Below are positions 25,307 to 33,012 of a stretch of DNA of 44,262 nucleotides, one piece after another. A program made the translations under genes and the position numbers. The DNA comes from Gemmatimonadales bacterium (GTDB lineage Bacteria; Gemmatimonadota; Gemmatimonadetes; Palauibacterales; Palauibacteraceae): the NCBI GenBank assembly GCA_009841005.1, contig VXMR01000155.1, positions 1-44,262 on the forward strand, in the 5' to 3' direction. Position 1 is the stretch's first letter. Every line of letters starts with the position of its first letter. The notes under the pieces were generated by a model, which was not told where the DNA came from, did not search any database, and saw only the letters and a program-made list of their open reading frames with translations.

Positions 25307-26278
25307 TCAGGCGCCCCGGGCGGCGAGCCGCCGGCAGTACCGCGCGATCCAGCGATTGGAGAAGCCGAAGAGCTTCGCGCGGCGCGTGATCGCGAGGACC
25401 TCCCGCCGGGACATCTTCGTCTCCCGGTCCAGCACCTCCGGATTCGTGCGGCTGATGGCCAGGGTCCGCACGGCGAAGAGGAGCGGGAGCAGGCAGAAGA
25501 GGCGCACCCGGTGGTACCGTCGTGGGATCATCCGCATGTAGCTCCGCGCCGCCGCCAGGTGGCGGTCGGCCTTCTCCACGAGTCGCTCGAGCACGGTCAT
25601 CGCCGCCGCGTGGTTCGCGGGCTCGAACAGTTCGCGGGGATCCATGCCGTCGGGGAGGAAGGACGCGGGCACGTACACCCAGCCGCGATGCCGGTCTTCG
25701 TGCAGCCCCCTGATCACGTTGACTGTCTGCAGCGCGAGGCCGAACTCTCGCCCCAGAGCCATCATTCGCGCACGGTCCCTTCCGACGCCCGGCAGCCGAT
25801 GGGCGAACAGTTCCGTCAGCAGGTGTCCCACCCGTCCGGCGACTTCGTGCATGTAGTCGTCCAGATCCTCCTCGGTCCCGAATTCCGAGCCCCGCTCCGT
25901 CCACCGCGCCATCCCGGCGCTGGATTCCCGCACTCGGCGCACGACGATCTCCCGGGCCTCGGGCGCCAGACGGTCGAGTCCCTCCAGAACGCGCGCCGTG
26001 TGCCGGGCCACGGACGCGTCCGGGGTGTCTTCCGCGGCTTCTCCCAGGCGATCGATGAGCGCCGCGCGACCGGGACCTCCGTCGAGCACGCGCCGCCACT
26101 CTTCCAGCAGGAAGACCTTCTCGTCCCCCGCGATTTCCTGGTTGTCCTCCAGGTAGTCGGAGACGCGCAGCAGCAGGTAGGCCACGGTGATCTCGCCCCG
26201 CAGCGGGTGCGGGAGGATCTCGATGCCGACCGCAAACGTGCGGCTCGCACGCACGAGAAGTTCGTGAAGGGTGGTCAT
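25307..26278 (-). CDS. Squalene/phytoene synthase-family enzyme
   Basis: The 323-residue protein shows both Asp-rich motifs of the trans-head-to-head prenyl synthase family. The first is LLLRVSDYLED (D41 and D45). The second region is LALQTVNVIRGLHEDRHRGW, then VYVPASFLP. Such enzymes join two farnesyl or geranylgeranyl diphosphates to give squalene- or phytoene-like products. I cannot tell which substrate it uses. The start at MTTLHELLVRASRTFAVGIE (26278) aligns with the family N-terminus; the longer frame upstream overlaps pseudogene sequence. It is convergent with the RND gene (27 bp apart) and is the only terpenoid-scaffold enzyme in the window, next to oxidising enzymes and exporters. 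Confidence 0.85.
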   Translation of the reverse strand: MTTLHELLVRASRTFAVGIEILPHPLRGEITVAYLLLRVSDYLEDNQEIAGDEKVFLLEEWRRVLDGGPGRAALIDRLGEAAEDTPDASVARHTARVLEGLDRLAPEAREIVVRRVRESSAGMARWTERGSEFGTEEDLDDYMHEVAGRVGHLLTELFAHRLPGVGRDRARMMALGREFGLALQTVNVIRGLHEDRHRGWVYVPASFLPDGMDPRELFEPANHAAAMTVLERLVEKADRHLAAARSYMRMIPRRYHRVRLFCLLPLLFAVRTLAISRTNPEVLDRETKMSRREVLAITRRAKLFGFSNRWIARYCRRLAARGA

Positions 26279-26280
26279 AT

Positions 26281-26985
26281 CCCGGGACGGCTCCGGGTCA
26301 AGAAACGGTCGCGCGCGGTGATGCCGGCCCGGATCGCGCGGCGCGACACTTCCCGCGCTTCCATCGCCCGGTCGAACGCGTTCTGCACGCCCGGCATCGC
26401 CTCCGTCTCCTCCGGCCGCATCACGTAGGCGACACGCTCGAGCAGCCGGTCCATGAGCCACCATGCCACGTCCCGTAGCGTCGTGACGCCGGGCGTGACG
26501 ACTTCGTTCGAGAGGGCCGTTCCGCGAGTTCGCGCGAGATCTCGCCCGCCTCGGCGAAGCCCGCGATCTCCGATGCGACGCGGCGTGACCCGAAGTCGGA
26601 GACGAGCTTCTCCGCGGAGACGAAGCGCGACGCCCACGGTTCGCCCAGCGTCTCCGCGAGGTGCTGGTAACCGGTATGGGAGAGTCCGTCGGCCGCGCCG
26701 ATGTTGGATCCCATGTTGAGGCCGATCCGCTCCGGATCCCGCTCGGCGACGAACTCCCGAAGATCGAAGTTGCCGCTGACGATGTCGTAGGCGCCGTTTC
26801 CGGCCAGCAGGTATCCGCCGATTCCCAGGGCGGCGCGTTCGACCCGGTCTCCGCCGCGGTCGGTGAAGATGTAGTACCCGATGGGATTCACGTACCCGGG
26901 CCCGAAGTCGGGGGTGAGCGGATCGTCGAGTCCCTCCTTGCGCACGGTGATCCACATGTCGATCCCGTTCTCGCGCATCTCTTCT
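26281..26985 (-). pseudogene. M24-type (Xaa-Pro) peptidase, frameshifted and deleted
   Basis: The 5' part encodes a creatinase-like N-terminal domain (MRENGIDMWITVRKEGLDDP, then F-T-D-R-G-G-D-R-V-E-R and GLNMGSNIGAADGLSHTGY). Near 26520-26540 the frame shifts; the other frame continues with ALSNEVVTPGVTTLRDVAWW. It then jumps directly to VAYVMRPEETEAMPGVQNAF and ends without the C-terminal metal-binding part. The segment that should hold the first catalytic metal ligands is missing, so three lesions are visible: frameshift, internal deletion and C-terminal loss. The N-terminus is also cut off where the toxin gene ends (26984). Confidence 0.75.
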
Positions 26986-27397
26986 AGAGATCTCTCGGCC
27001 AGAGTTGCGGCTGCCCCTCCAGGGATACGGCTCCAAAATCGCCCAAGTCGACAGTCGCAATCGCCCGCGCGCGTAGGCGTTCGGCCACGGCCATGACCAC
27101 GCCGTCCACCAGCCCGAGACGCAGAGAACGGTAGGATACGTTCAACTCCTCCGCTCGCTGCAGATCGGCGAATCTTCCCCACTCGATGGTGAACTTTCCA
27201 CGGGCGAGGTCCTCACGCAGAGCAGCCGCTACACCCCGCCCCAGCCTCGCTGCGGCGATGTAGTCCAGTTCCGGGAGGATGGCCCAGGGGAGGATCCACT
27301 CTCCGGGTCGCAGCTCGTAGGCATCGCGTAGCGTGTCATGATCCCGTGCCCCGCGGTCGAGCAGCGCCACCATTGCGCTGGTGTCCGCGACAATCAC
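26984..27397 (-). CDS. PIN-domain toxin (VapC-like)
   Basis: The 137-residue protein begins MIVADTSAMVALLD with the first PIN acidic residue. Further conserved acidic residues are in L-P-E-L-D-Y, L-G-L-V-D-G-V-V-M-A-V-A and the C-terminal A-T-V-D-L-G-D-F. PIN toxins are Mg-dependent RNases that attack tRNA or rRNA when freed from the antitoxin. The GTG start overlaps the antitoxin stop by 4 bp (GTGA), the standard arrangement of vapBC-type operons. Its 3' end abuts the truncated M24 peptidase, suggesting that the module arrived with, or survived, a rearrangement there. Confidence 0.87.
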   Translation of the reverse strand: MIVADTSAMVALLDRGARDHDTLRDAYELRPGEWILPWAILPELDYIAAARLGRGVAAALREDLARGKFTIEWGRFADLQRAEELNVSYRSLRLGLVDGVVMAVAERLRARAIATVDLGDFGAVSLEGQPQLWPRDL

Positions 27398-27708
27398 GCG
27401 CGGTCGCCGTGCTGCCCGGTGCGGCCGTCCGGCGCTTCCGGTTCACCGTCCGCTTCCAGCCCGTCTCCGACGGGCGTGTCCTCACCGAATCCGTGGAGGT
27501 AGTCTTCGTATCGTTCGGCCAGATGCGGCATGCCGCTGTCGCCCATTCCGATGCTGCGCGGCAGAAGGGCCCGTACCTTGCGTGTGGTGTATTCGCCCAC
27601 CGCTTCACGGATCAGTTCCGCCGCCGAGCGGTTCTCGGCGTCGGCGATTGACTTCAGCCTCCCGTAGTCCGTCGCGCGCAGGTAAACCGTCGTCTTGATT
27701 CTACTCAT
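27394..27708 (-). CDS. Ribbon-helix-helix antitoxin
   Basis: The 104-residue protein has an N-terminal ribbon-helix-helix domain (SRIKTTVYLRATDYGRLKSI, then A-E-N-R-S-A-A-E-L-I-R-E-A-V-G-E-Y). The C-terminus is acidic and probably disordered, and would bind the PIN toxin. The start at ATG 27708 is chosen from the RHH fold boundary. It should repress its own operon by binding the repeats just upstream and neutralise the toxin encoded by the overlapping downstream gene. Confidence 0.85.
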   Translation of the reverse strand: MSRIKTTVYLRATDYGRLKSIADAENRSAAELIREAVGEYTTRKVRALLPRSIGMGDSGMPHLAERYEDYLHGFGEDTPVGDGLEADGEPEAPDGRTGQHGDRA

Positions 27709-27726
27709 TTGTATATGGTATATGGC
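27709..27726. promoter_or_regulatory. Probable operator/promoter of the toxin-antitoxin operon
   Basis: TATATGGTATATGG at about 27712-27726 is a tandem 7-bp repeat (TATATGG twice) immediately upstream of the antitoxin ATG. It is much more AT-rich than its surroundings. RHH antitoxins bind short repeats of this kind. It could also hold the -10 element. Confidence 0.4.
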
Positions 27727-27842
27727 TACCAGCCATCGGGCAACACGGCTCGCGACCGGCTCGTTCGGTGCCGTGCTCGCCCCGGAGTGACGCTTCTTCT
27801 CTCTCCACTGGCAGCGGGTGGGCGAGGGGGACATTATCGGGC

Positions 27843-29141
27843 ATGCCCATCCTGGCGCAGCGCCTCGCCGATCTCGGGACCGAGAACGCCTTCAAGGTCA
27901 ACGACGACATCCAGGTGTGTCTCGACCGCGGGATGGACGTCATCCGCTTCAACATCGGCGCGCCGGACTTCCGCAGCGCGCCGCACCTGAATCGCGTTGC
28001 CGTCGCGGAACTCGAGGCCGGGAACTCGGGGTACTGCGACGCGGCGGGACTCCCGTCCTTCCGCGAGGCGATCGCACGTCACGTTTCGGCTACGCGCGGG
28101 ATTTCTGCGGGGGCGGATCAGGTCGTCGTCACCCCCGGGGCCAAGCCGCCGATCGGCTACACCTTCCAGACGTACGTGGACCGGGGCGACGAGGTCGTCT
28201 ACCCGAGTCCCGGATTCCCCATATACGAGTCGTGGGCGACGTTCGTGGGGGCGCGTCCCGTGCCCCTGCACCTCTCGGAGGAGAAGGGCTTCGCGTTCAC
28301 GGCGGACGACCTCGGGGCGCTCCTCACCGAGCGCACCCGGCTCATCATCCTCTGTTCGCCCTCCAATCCGACCGGAGGCGTGCTGTCGGCGGAAGATCTT
28401 GCGGGCGTCGCGGCCGTGATCCGCGAACGCTGTCACCCGGACGTCCGGATCTACTCCGACGAGATCTACGAGCACATCCTCTTCGACGGCCTGGAGCACC
28501 ACAGCATCGCGTCGCACGAGGGCATGGCGGAGCGGACGGTCATCGCGAGCGGCCATTCGAAGGGGTTCGCCATGACGGGGTGGCGTCTGGGCTGGGCCGT
28601 CCTGCCGACGGCGGAGGAGGCCGACGTCTTCAAGAATCTGAACATCAATATCATGTCGTGCGTGCCGCCCTTCCTGCAGGAAGGTGGGCGGGCGGCGTAC
28701 GAGGACCCGGCCACGGCCGGCGTCGTGGCGCACATGGTGGGGGAGTTCGAACGTCGGCGGGACTTCATCGTACCCGCGCTCAACGCGATCGAGGGCCTGA
28801 GTTGCCAAGTGCCGAAGGGAGCGTTCTACGTCTTCCCGAACATCTCCGGCGTGTGCGAGCGGCTGGGCGTGTTCGAGGCGTACGGCGCCATGCCGCCGGA
28901 ATCCCGCGCGCGGACGACGCCGTCCGGCATGCTGCAGATGTTTCTGCTCTACCGGTACGGCGTGGCGACGATGGACCGGGCCTCCTTCTGCCGCATCGGC
29001 TCCGGGGGCCAGCACTTCCTCCGCATCTCGATCGCGAACAGCATGGAGGACATCGAGCGCGGCGTGGCTCGGATCGAGCGCGCCGCCGACGATCCGGATG
29101 GATTCAGGGAGTTCTTGGAGACGGAGCGCCTGTGGGGCTGA
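27843..29141 (+). CDS. PLP-dependent class I/II aminotransferase
   Basis: The 432-residue protein has the fold type I aminotransferase motifs. These are FNIGAPDF near residue 40, S-P-S-N-P-T-G-G-V near 177, Y-S-D-E-I-Y-E near 206 (Asp to the pyridine N, Tyr to O3') and SGHSKGFAMTGWRLGW with the Schiff-base Lys and phosphate-binding Arg. The C-terminus carries the substrate-carboxylate Arg region (HFLRISIANSMEDIE). Aspartate/aromatic-type substrates are likely but not resolved. The insert around residues 340-385 is longer than in most family members. The start at 27843 sits 135 bp from the antitoxin start on the opposite strand. The stop overlaps the next gene by about 10 bp. Confidence 0.9.
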   Translation: MPILAQRLADLGTENAFKVNDDIQVCLDRGMDVIRFNIGAPDFRSAPHLNRVAVAELEAGNSGYCDAAGLPSFREAIARHVSATRGISAGADQVVVTPGAKPPIGYTFQTYVDRGDEVVYPSPGFPIYESWATFVGARPVPLHLSEEKGFAFTADDLGALLTERTRLIILCSPSNPTGGVLSAEDLAGVAAVIRERCHPDVRIYSDEIYEHILFDGLEHHSIASHEGMAERTVIASGHSKGFAMTGWRLGWAVLPTAEEADVFKNLNINIMSCVPPFLQEGGRAAYEDPATAGVVAHMVGEFERRRDFIVPALNAIEGLSCQVPKGAFYVFPNISGVCERLGVFEAYGAMPPESRARTTPSGMLQMFLLYRYGVATMDRASFCRIGSGGQHFLRISIANSMEDIERGVARIERAADDPDGFREFLETERLWG

Positions 29142-30082
29142 GGACCGCGGCGACCCTGCCGCTCGCCGTCCTGGCCATCGGGGCCATCGCGGGCGAGGGC
29201 AGGGCACAGATCGTCCAGCCGGCCCGGGACGCCTACCGCGCTCTCGTGCTCCAGGCGCCGGCCAGCGTGGAAGCGGCCGCCTACGGGAACGCGCCCTACC
29301 TGCGCGGTGGCGGAGCGGACCTCCTCTTCTACGCACCTGCCCTCATAGGGCGCGCGGGCGGCATGGCGGCGAGTCTGCACCGATACGGCTCGGAGGGCAC
29401 CCTCGCGACGCTCGCCTCGAAGGGCAGCGTCGGCCTGGGCGACTTCGCGGTGGGTCTGCAGTACATGCGCTACGGCGGCTCCGGTACCGCCGCGCTTCCG
29501 GACCTGCAGTACGCGGCGTTCGGCGACGGCGAACCCGTGACCGAGTTCGCTGCCTCGCTCGGCTACGCACGCACGCTGTTCGGCGTGGTCGATGCCGGTG
29601 TCGTAGCCAAATACCTCGAACTTCACTTCCTGCGCGCGCTCCGGGATCGCGCGCTAGTGGTGGACCTGGGGGTGGCGCGCGAGTTCGGACCGACGATGGT
29701 CAGCCTGACGGCCCGCAACCTGGGATCGGATGTGAAGACGAGGACTGTCACGGACATCACGGACAGAATCCCCACGCAACTGGCCTTGGGCATCTCGACG
29801 GAGAGCTTCGAGGTCGGGGAACTGGACATGTTCCTCACCAGCCAGATCGCCCGGCGTCGGGATGGCGAGATCATTCCGGCCGGCGGCGTCGAGATCTCCT
29901 ACTGGCCCGTCCAGGGCTACACGTTCCGCCTCCGCGCCGGACTCCAGCGCGTCGTGGAGGACGAACGGAGCCCGTTCACCTTCGGCCTCGCGTTCACGGG
30001 CGACGCCCTGACGCTGGAGTACGCCTTCCAGGCCTTCGACGTGGACGGAAACGCCCACCGCTTCGGCCTCAGCTTCCGCTAG
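29132..30082 (+). CDS. PorV/PorQ-like outer-membrane barrel protein
   Basis: The 316-residue protein has a signal peptide (ATLPLAVLAIGAIAGEGRAQ). It then has barrel strands resembling the PorV/PorQ family found in Bacteroidota and Gemmatimonadota, for example YGNAPYLRGGGADLLFYAPA, then F-A-V-G-L-Q-Y-M-R-Y-G-G and the final A-H-R-F-G-L-S-F-R. In Bacteroidota these proteins assist type IX secretion; here that role is only a possibility, since no other such gene is present. The GTG start at 29132 overlaps the aminotransferase stop and has a GGAGACGGAG ribosome-binding site, so the two genes are coupled. Confidence 0.75.
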   Translation: MGLRTAATLPLAVLAIGAIAGEGRAQIVQPARDAYRALVLQAPASVEAAAYGNAPYLRGGGADLLFYAPALIGRAGGMAASLHRYGSEGTLATLASKGSVGLGDFAVGLQYMRYGGSGTAALPDLQYAAFGDGEPVTEFAASLGYARTLFGVVDAGVVAKYLELHFLRALRDRALVVDLGVAREFGPTMVSLTARNLGSDVKTRTVTDITDRIPTQLALGISTESFEVGELDMFLTSQIARRRDGEIIPAGGVEISYWPVQGYTFRLRAGLQRVVEDERSPFTFGLAFTGDALTLEYAFQAFDVDGNAHRFGLSFR

Positions 30083-30111
30083 ACGTTTCGGCGGGAAGCC
30101 TGCCGGCGCCA

Positions 30112-30134
30112 TCTACCATGATGTTGATGGTAGA
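30112..30134. terminator. Hairpin after the PorV/PorQ-like gene
   Basis: TCTACCAT (30112-30119) and ATGGTAGA (30127-30134) form a perfect 8-bp stem with a 7-base loop, 30 bp after the stop codon and in a convergent intergenic region. The stem is AT-rich for this genome and no T-run follows. It is a candidate terminator or RNA-protecting hairpin. Confidence 0.4.
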
Positions 30135-30280
30135 ACGGACCTTGAATACCCTCTCCACCGTCGGCGACACGATTCCACTCGACTCCGCCAGCACGGTTCC
30201 CCCGGCGCGCTCACGTTTCGTCCGCCCTTCCGCGGTCATTTCTCCTGCCTGCGTTGCGTCATCGAAACCGGGAACGGTGG

Positions 30281-31663
30281 CTACCGTCCTGCCGGCTGCG
30301 AGAAAAAGGCCGCGCAGTCTTCAGCCGTATCAATGCCGCTTCGCAAGGCGCCGTTGGTCGAGGGAACCCCCATGTACTCGCCCGCGAGAAACAGCCCCCT
30401 GACGTCGGCGAGGTCTTGCCCGCGCATCCGATCCAGCGCCGTCATCATGCCGCCGGGTGCCAGGCACACGGCTTCGTCCCAGCGATGGACGTGGGTGAAC
30501 AGCGGCCGGGCCATCGTCGGGAAATAGTCGCGGATCTCCGCGAGAACCTGCTGCGAGGCCTCTTCGTCGCTCAATCCGAACAGTTCCTCGGCCCGCTTCC
30601 CGATCACGAGCGCGTCCACGAGCGCCCTCCCCTCCGGCACGGTCTCCGGCGCCAACACTGCGGAGTCGCTCATGCCCGTCATCAGCGCTCCCGTCTCCCT
30701 CGGGAAGGCGACGGCGTACCAGTCGGTGGGGAACGGGCTCGAATCGACGCCGAAGAACACGCGGCAACACTTGGAATAGGTGACCCGGCGCAAGACGTCG
30801 CGGATGCCGGATGGGAGCCGGGGGATGATCTCAAGGGCCTTGGTGGCGGTCGTTGCGCAAACGACCGCATCGGCCTCGACAAAGCCCGCTTCCGTGACCA
30901 CGCCACGCACCGCACCGTCCTCGAGAACGATCCGGTCCACGGGCGTGGATACCCTGATACCACCTCCTCTCTCGGCACAGGCCCGCGCGAGGGCGTTCAC
31001 GAAAACGCCGGGACCACCATCGGGCAAGCAGGGCCAGGCGCCGGCGTTCAGGCCAAAATCCCAGGCGGCTACCATCGCGTAGGCCGCACCAACCTCCTCG
31101 GGATACCCGAGCGTGTAGCTGCTCAGGGTCGGCTGGATAAACCTCTCGAGGACCTCGGTGCCGAAATTGGACTCAAAAAACTCAGTAGTGCTGACACCCG
31201 TATCGAGGTCAAGTATGCGCCGATGATCGTCGAAGCTCAGGTCGTTGGCTCGCGCTTTCAGCATCTTGACGAACCGGAGCGCCTGCCGGAGTCCCCTGGG
31301 CGACAGCAAACGGAACTGCAGAAACGTCCCGGCCGTCTTCAACTGACTTGCCGGTGATCCGCCACCATAGAAACCATGAAACCTGCCGCTGCGGTACACG
31401 CCGCCGTTTATCGGAACGGGGGTTCGCTTTAACGAAACGCCAAGTTCGCTCGCCAACTGCCTGATCGTGCCGTACGACTCGAGGAAGACGTTCGCCCCGA
31501 CATCCATATGGAAGCCATCAATCTGCTTTCCCGTGACGCGGCCTCCGATATCAGGAGACGCCTCGAAGACGGTGACGTCCAATCCGTGTTTGCGGAGAGT
31601 GTATGCGGCGCCCAATCCTGCCATTCCGGCACCAACCACAACGACGTTCCGATTCCCGCTCAT
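30281..31663 (-). CDS. FAD-dependent oxidoreductase (amine-oxidase/protoporphyrinogen-oxidase-like)
   Basis: The 460-residue protein begins with a dinucleotide-binding fold: NVVVVGAGMAGLGAAYTLRK has the GxGxxG loop at residues 11-16, then V-F-E-A-S-P-D-I-G-G-R-V. The C-terminal FAD-closing motif is DVRGLFLAGEYMGVPSTNGA, then L-R-S-G-I-D-T-A. Overall it resembles the flavin amine oxidase, protoporphyrinogen oxidase and phytoene desaturase superfamily; the substrate is not identifiable. There is no signal peptide, so it is cytoplasmic or membrane-associated. Its promoter region carries paired direct repeats and is partly duplicated at 38.2-38.5 kb. It neighbours an AraC-like regulator, a P450 and an RND permease. 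Confidence 0.85.
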   Translation of the reverse strand: MSGNRNVVVVGAGMAGLGAAYTLRKHGLDVTVFEASPDIGGRVTGKQIDGFHMDVGANVFLESYGTIRQLASELGVSLKRTPVPINGGVYRSGRFHGFYGGGSPASQLKTAGTFLQFRLLSPRGLRQALRFVKMLKARANDLSFDDHRRILDLDTGVSTTEFFESNFGTEVLERFIQPTLSSYTLGYPEEVGAAYAMVAAWDFGLNAGAWPCLPDGGPGVFVNALARACAERGGGIRVSTPVDRIVLEDGAVRGVVTEAGFVEADAVVCATTATKALEIIPRLPSGIRDVLRRVTYSKCCRVFFGVDSSPFPTDWYAVAFPRETGALMTGMSDSAVLAPETVPEGRALVDALVIGKRAEELFGLSDEEASQQVLAEIRDYFPTMARPLFTHVHRWDEAVCLAPGGMMTALDRMRGQDLADVRGLFLAGEYMGVPSTNGALRSGIDTAEDCAAFFSQPAGR

Positions 31664-31744
31664 ATGTCACCCATATAGATACTTCAGCTTGATGCACGGG
31701 CTTCTTTGGAAAGGAAGCTGTTGTAACTTCGGGTGATGCCGGAA

Positions 31745-31806
31745 CGAAGGAAGGGACGACTTTTATGAATATGGAACGAAGGACGAAGGAAGGGGGCGAT
31801 TCTTAT
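31745..31806. promoter_or_regulatory. Paired direct repeat upstream of the FAD oxidoreductase gene
   Basis: CGAAGGAAGGGACGACTTTT (start 31745) and CGAAGGAAGGGGGCGATTCT (start 31784) are direct repeats 39 bp apart, each continuing with a TTTAT or TTAT tail. The same pair, diverged but with the same spacing, is present at 38319-38380 in the duplicated region. A repeat of this form and spacing suits an AraC-type activator, and one is encoded next door. Confidence 0.5.
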
Positions 31807-31843
31807 TGAGGGCTCGGAGCGGCCATGGAACCTTCGGCCCAGG

Positions 31844-32629
31844 TCAGTTGCCGACTGTCTCCCGATCTGGTCCGCTCAGCAACGGCCGTACGAACTTTTC
31901 GTTGAACGCGGCGAAGAGCTGGTCCGGGTCCATACACTCAAGTTCCCGCAGCGTGCATCCGGGCCATCGCTGGCTTTTTCGCGTCAGCGTCGGGCGGGCG
32001 AAGCGGACGATCCTGCTCACGCTCTCCCAGTTCAAGCCCGACAGGTGAAGCTGATGGGCGCGCAGCAGCACGAGACCGCCGAGGAACCGGTTCAGCGTCG
32101 TCGCGCGCGCAGTGGCGTCGGCGAACTGCTGGGAGAGCGTGACCGGAGAGCAGCGGATGGCACGGGCTAGTTCGCCGGCGCAGCGTACGGGCGTACCCTG
32201 GGCTTTGCGGAGGCTATGGGCCAGGCCCGTGCGAAGGAGGCGGGGGAGGTCCGACCGGTGTATGACACCGGCCAGATGAGACAGTCCCGATGTGCTACGC
32301 GCTCGGACGATCTCATCGGGGAGTTGCGTCTCGAGTTCGTCGAACCAGACGAGCGCGGACACCCGCACATTGCTCAACCAGCGCGCAACCGCCGAGTCGC
32401 GATCCGTCACCAGGATGACCGGAACCAACGGCAGCGTCCGCTCGATCTCCCTGAGAAGCTCGACCGCCTCGGGCATAACCCAGCGGCGATATGCGATGAT
32501 CAGACAGGTGGTGTCGCCGCCTTCGGCCGTGGCGACGGCAGCCGCATCTTGCACTACGGCGACAGGGCCGTCCACGGCGGCCTTGACCTGCGCGGCATCA
32601 CCGATCGAATGGCTGAAGACGCGGATCAC
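31844..32629 (-). CDS. AraC-like helix-turn-helix transcriptional regulator
   Basis: The 261-residue protein has an N-terminal region of about 110 residues with a receiver-like alternation (TTCLIIAYRRWVMPEAVELL, then LVPVILVTDRDSAVARWL) but no obvious phospho-acceptor Asp. The C-terminal half contains an AraC-like helix-turn-helix (I-R-C-S-P-V-T-L-S-Q-Q-F, then LNWESVSRIVRFARPTLTRK). It lies between the FAD oxidoreductase and the P450/RND genes, all on the minus strand. It is probably the local regulator acting through the repeats at 31745-31806. An almost exact deletion of this gene is visible in the duplicated region at 38.4 kb. Family assignment is moderate because the HTH is divergent. 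Confidence 0.7.
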   Translation of the reverse strand: MIRVFSHSIGDAAQVKAAVDGPVAVVQDAAAVATAEGGDTTCLIIAYRRWVMPEAVELLREIERTLPLVPVILVTDRDSAVARWLSNVRVSALVWFDELETQLPDEIVRARSTSGLSHLAGVIHRSDLPRLLRTGLAHSLRKAQGTPVRCAGELARAIRCSPVTLSQQFADATARATTLNRFLGGLVLLRAHQLHLSGLNWESVSRIVRFARPTLTRKSQRWPGCTLRELECMDPDQLFAAFNEKFVRPLLSGPDRETVGN

Positions 32630-32823
32630 TTCAGGGGGTCCGTAACCGGCGACATGTGGTGCCGCTCGTCGGGACGGCTCTCATCCGTGGGCCCGGGCCC
32701 TCGGCGCCTCACGCCCGACGAACTCGCAATCGATGACGATACGCCCGTCCGCGCGTCACGTCTCCATGGCTCCATCAGTGGCAATCCGCCCGTCGGAGGG
32801 ACATGTGCATAAAATCCAATTCC
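32630..32823. other. Promoter region of the AraC-like regulator
   Basis: GCCGCTCGTCGGGACGGCTC followed by TCATCCGTGGGCCCGGG at about 32661-32697 matches 38433-38470 almost base for base. GGGCCCGGGCCC at 32689-32700 is a perfect 12-bp palindrome. From about 32780 the DNA turns AT-rich. No gene is seen. Confidence 0.45.
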
Positions 32824-33012
32824 CTAATTCTTGCCACTCGAAGTGCCTCCGGCAACCACCAAAACGGGGGAATGGCGGCTTGTATGTGATCGTAGCGCGA
32901 CAAAAAGGTATGATTTGACGACGATTTCGCGATATGCTGGAGAATTGCGGAGGTGCGGTGCGAGCCGGACCCGATCGAAGAGCACGTCGTTGCTGGTCGG
33001 CGGCGCGGTCAC
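32824..33012 (-). pseudogene. Truncated gene translationally coupled to the P450
   Basis: A GTG at 33012 overlaps the P450 stop by 4 bp (GTGA). The first 22 codons (VTAPPTSNDVLFDRVRLAPH, then L-R) have the high third-position GC of real genes here. After about 32945 the frame enters AT-rich sequence with no codon bias and ends at 32824. I read this as the 5' end of a former third gene of the RND-P450 operon whose body was lost. The 62-residue product has no recognisable domain. Confidence 0.45.

Noticed and set aside
27818..29131. Open frame continuing upstream of the PorV/PorQ-like gene through the aminotransferase
   Set aside because: The upstream part is an out-of-frame shadow of the aminotransferase; the real start is GTG 29132 with its own ribosome-binding site and signal peptide.
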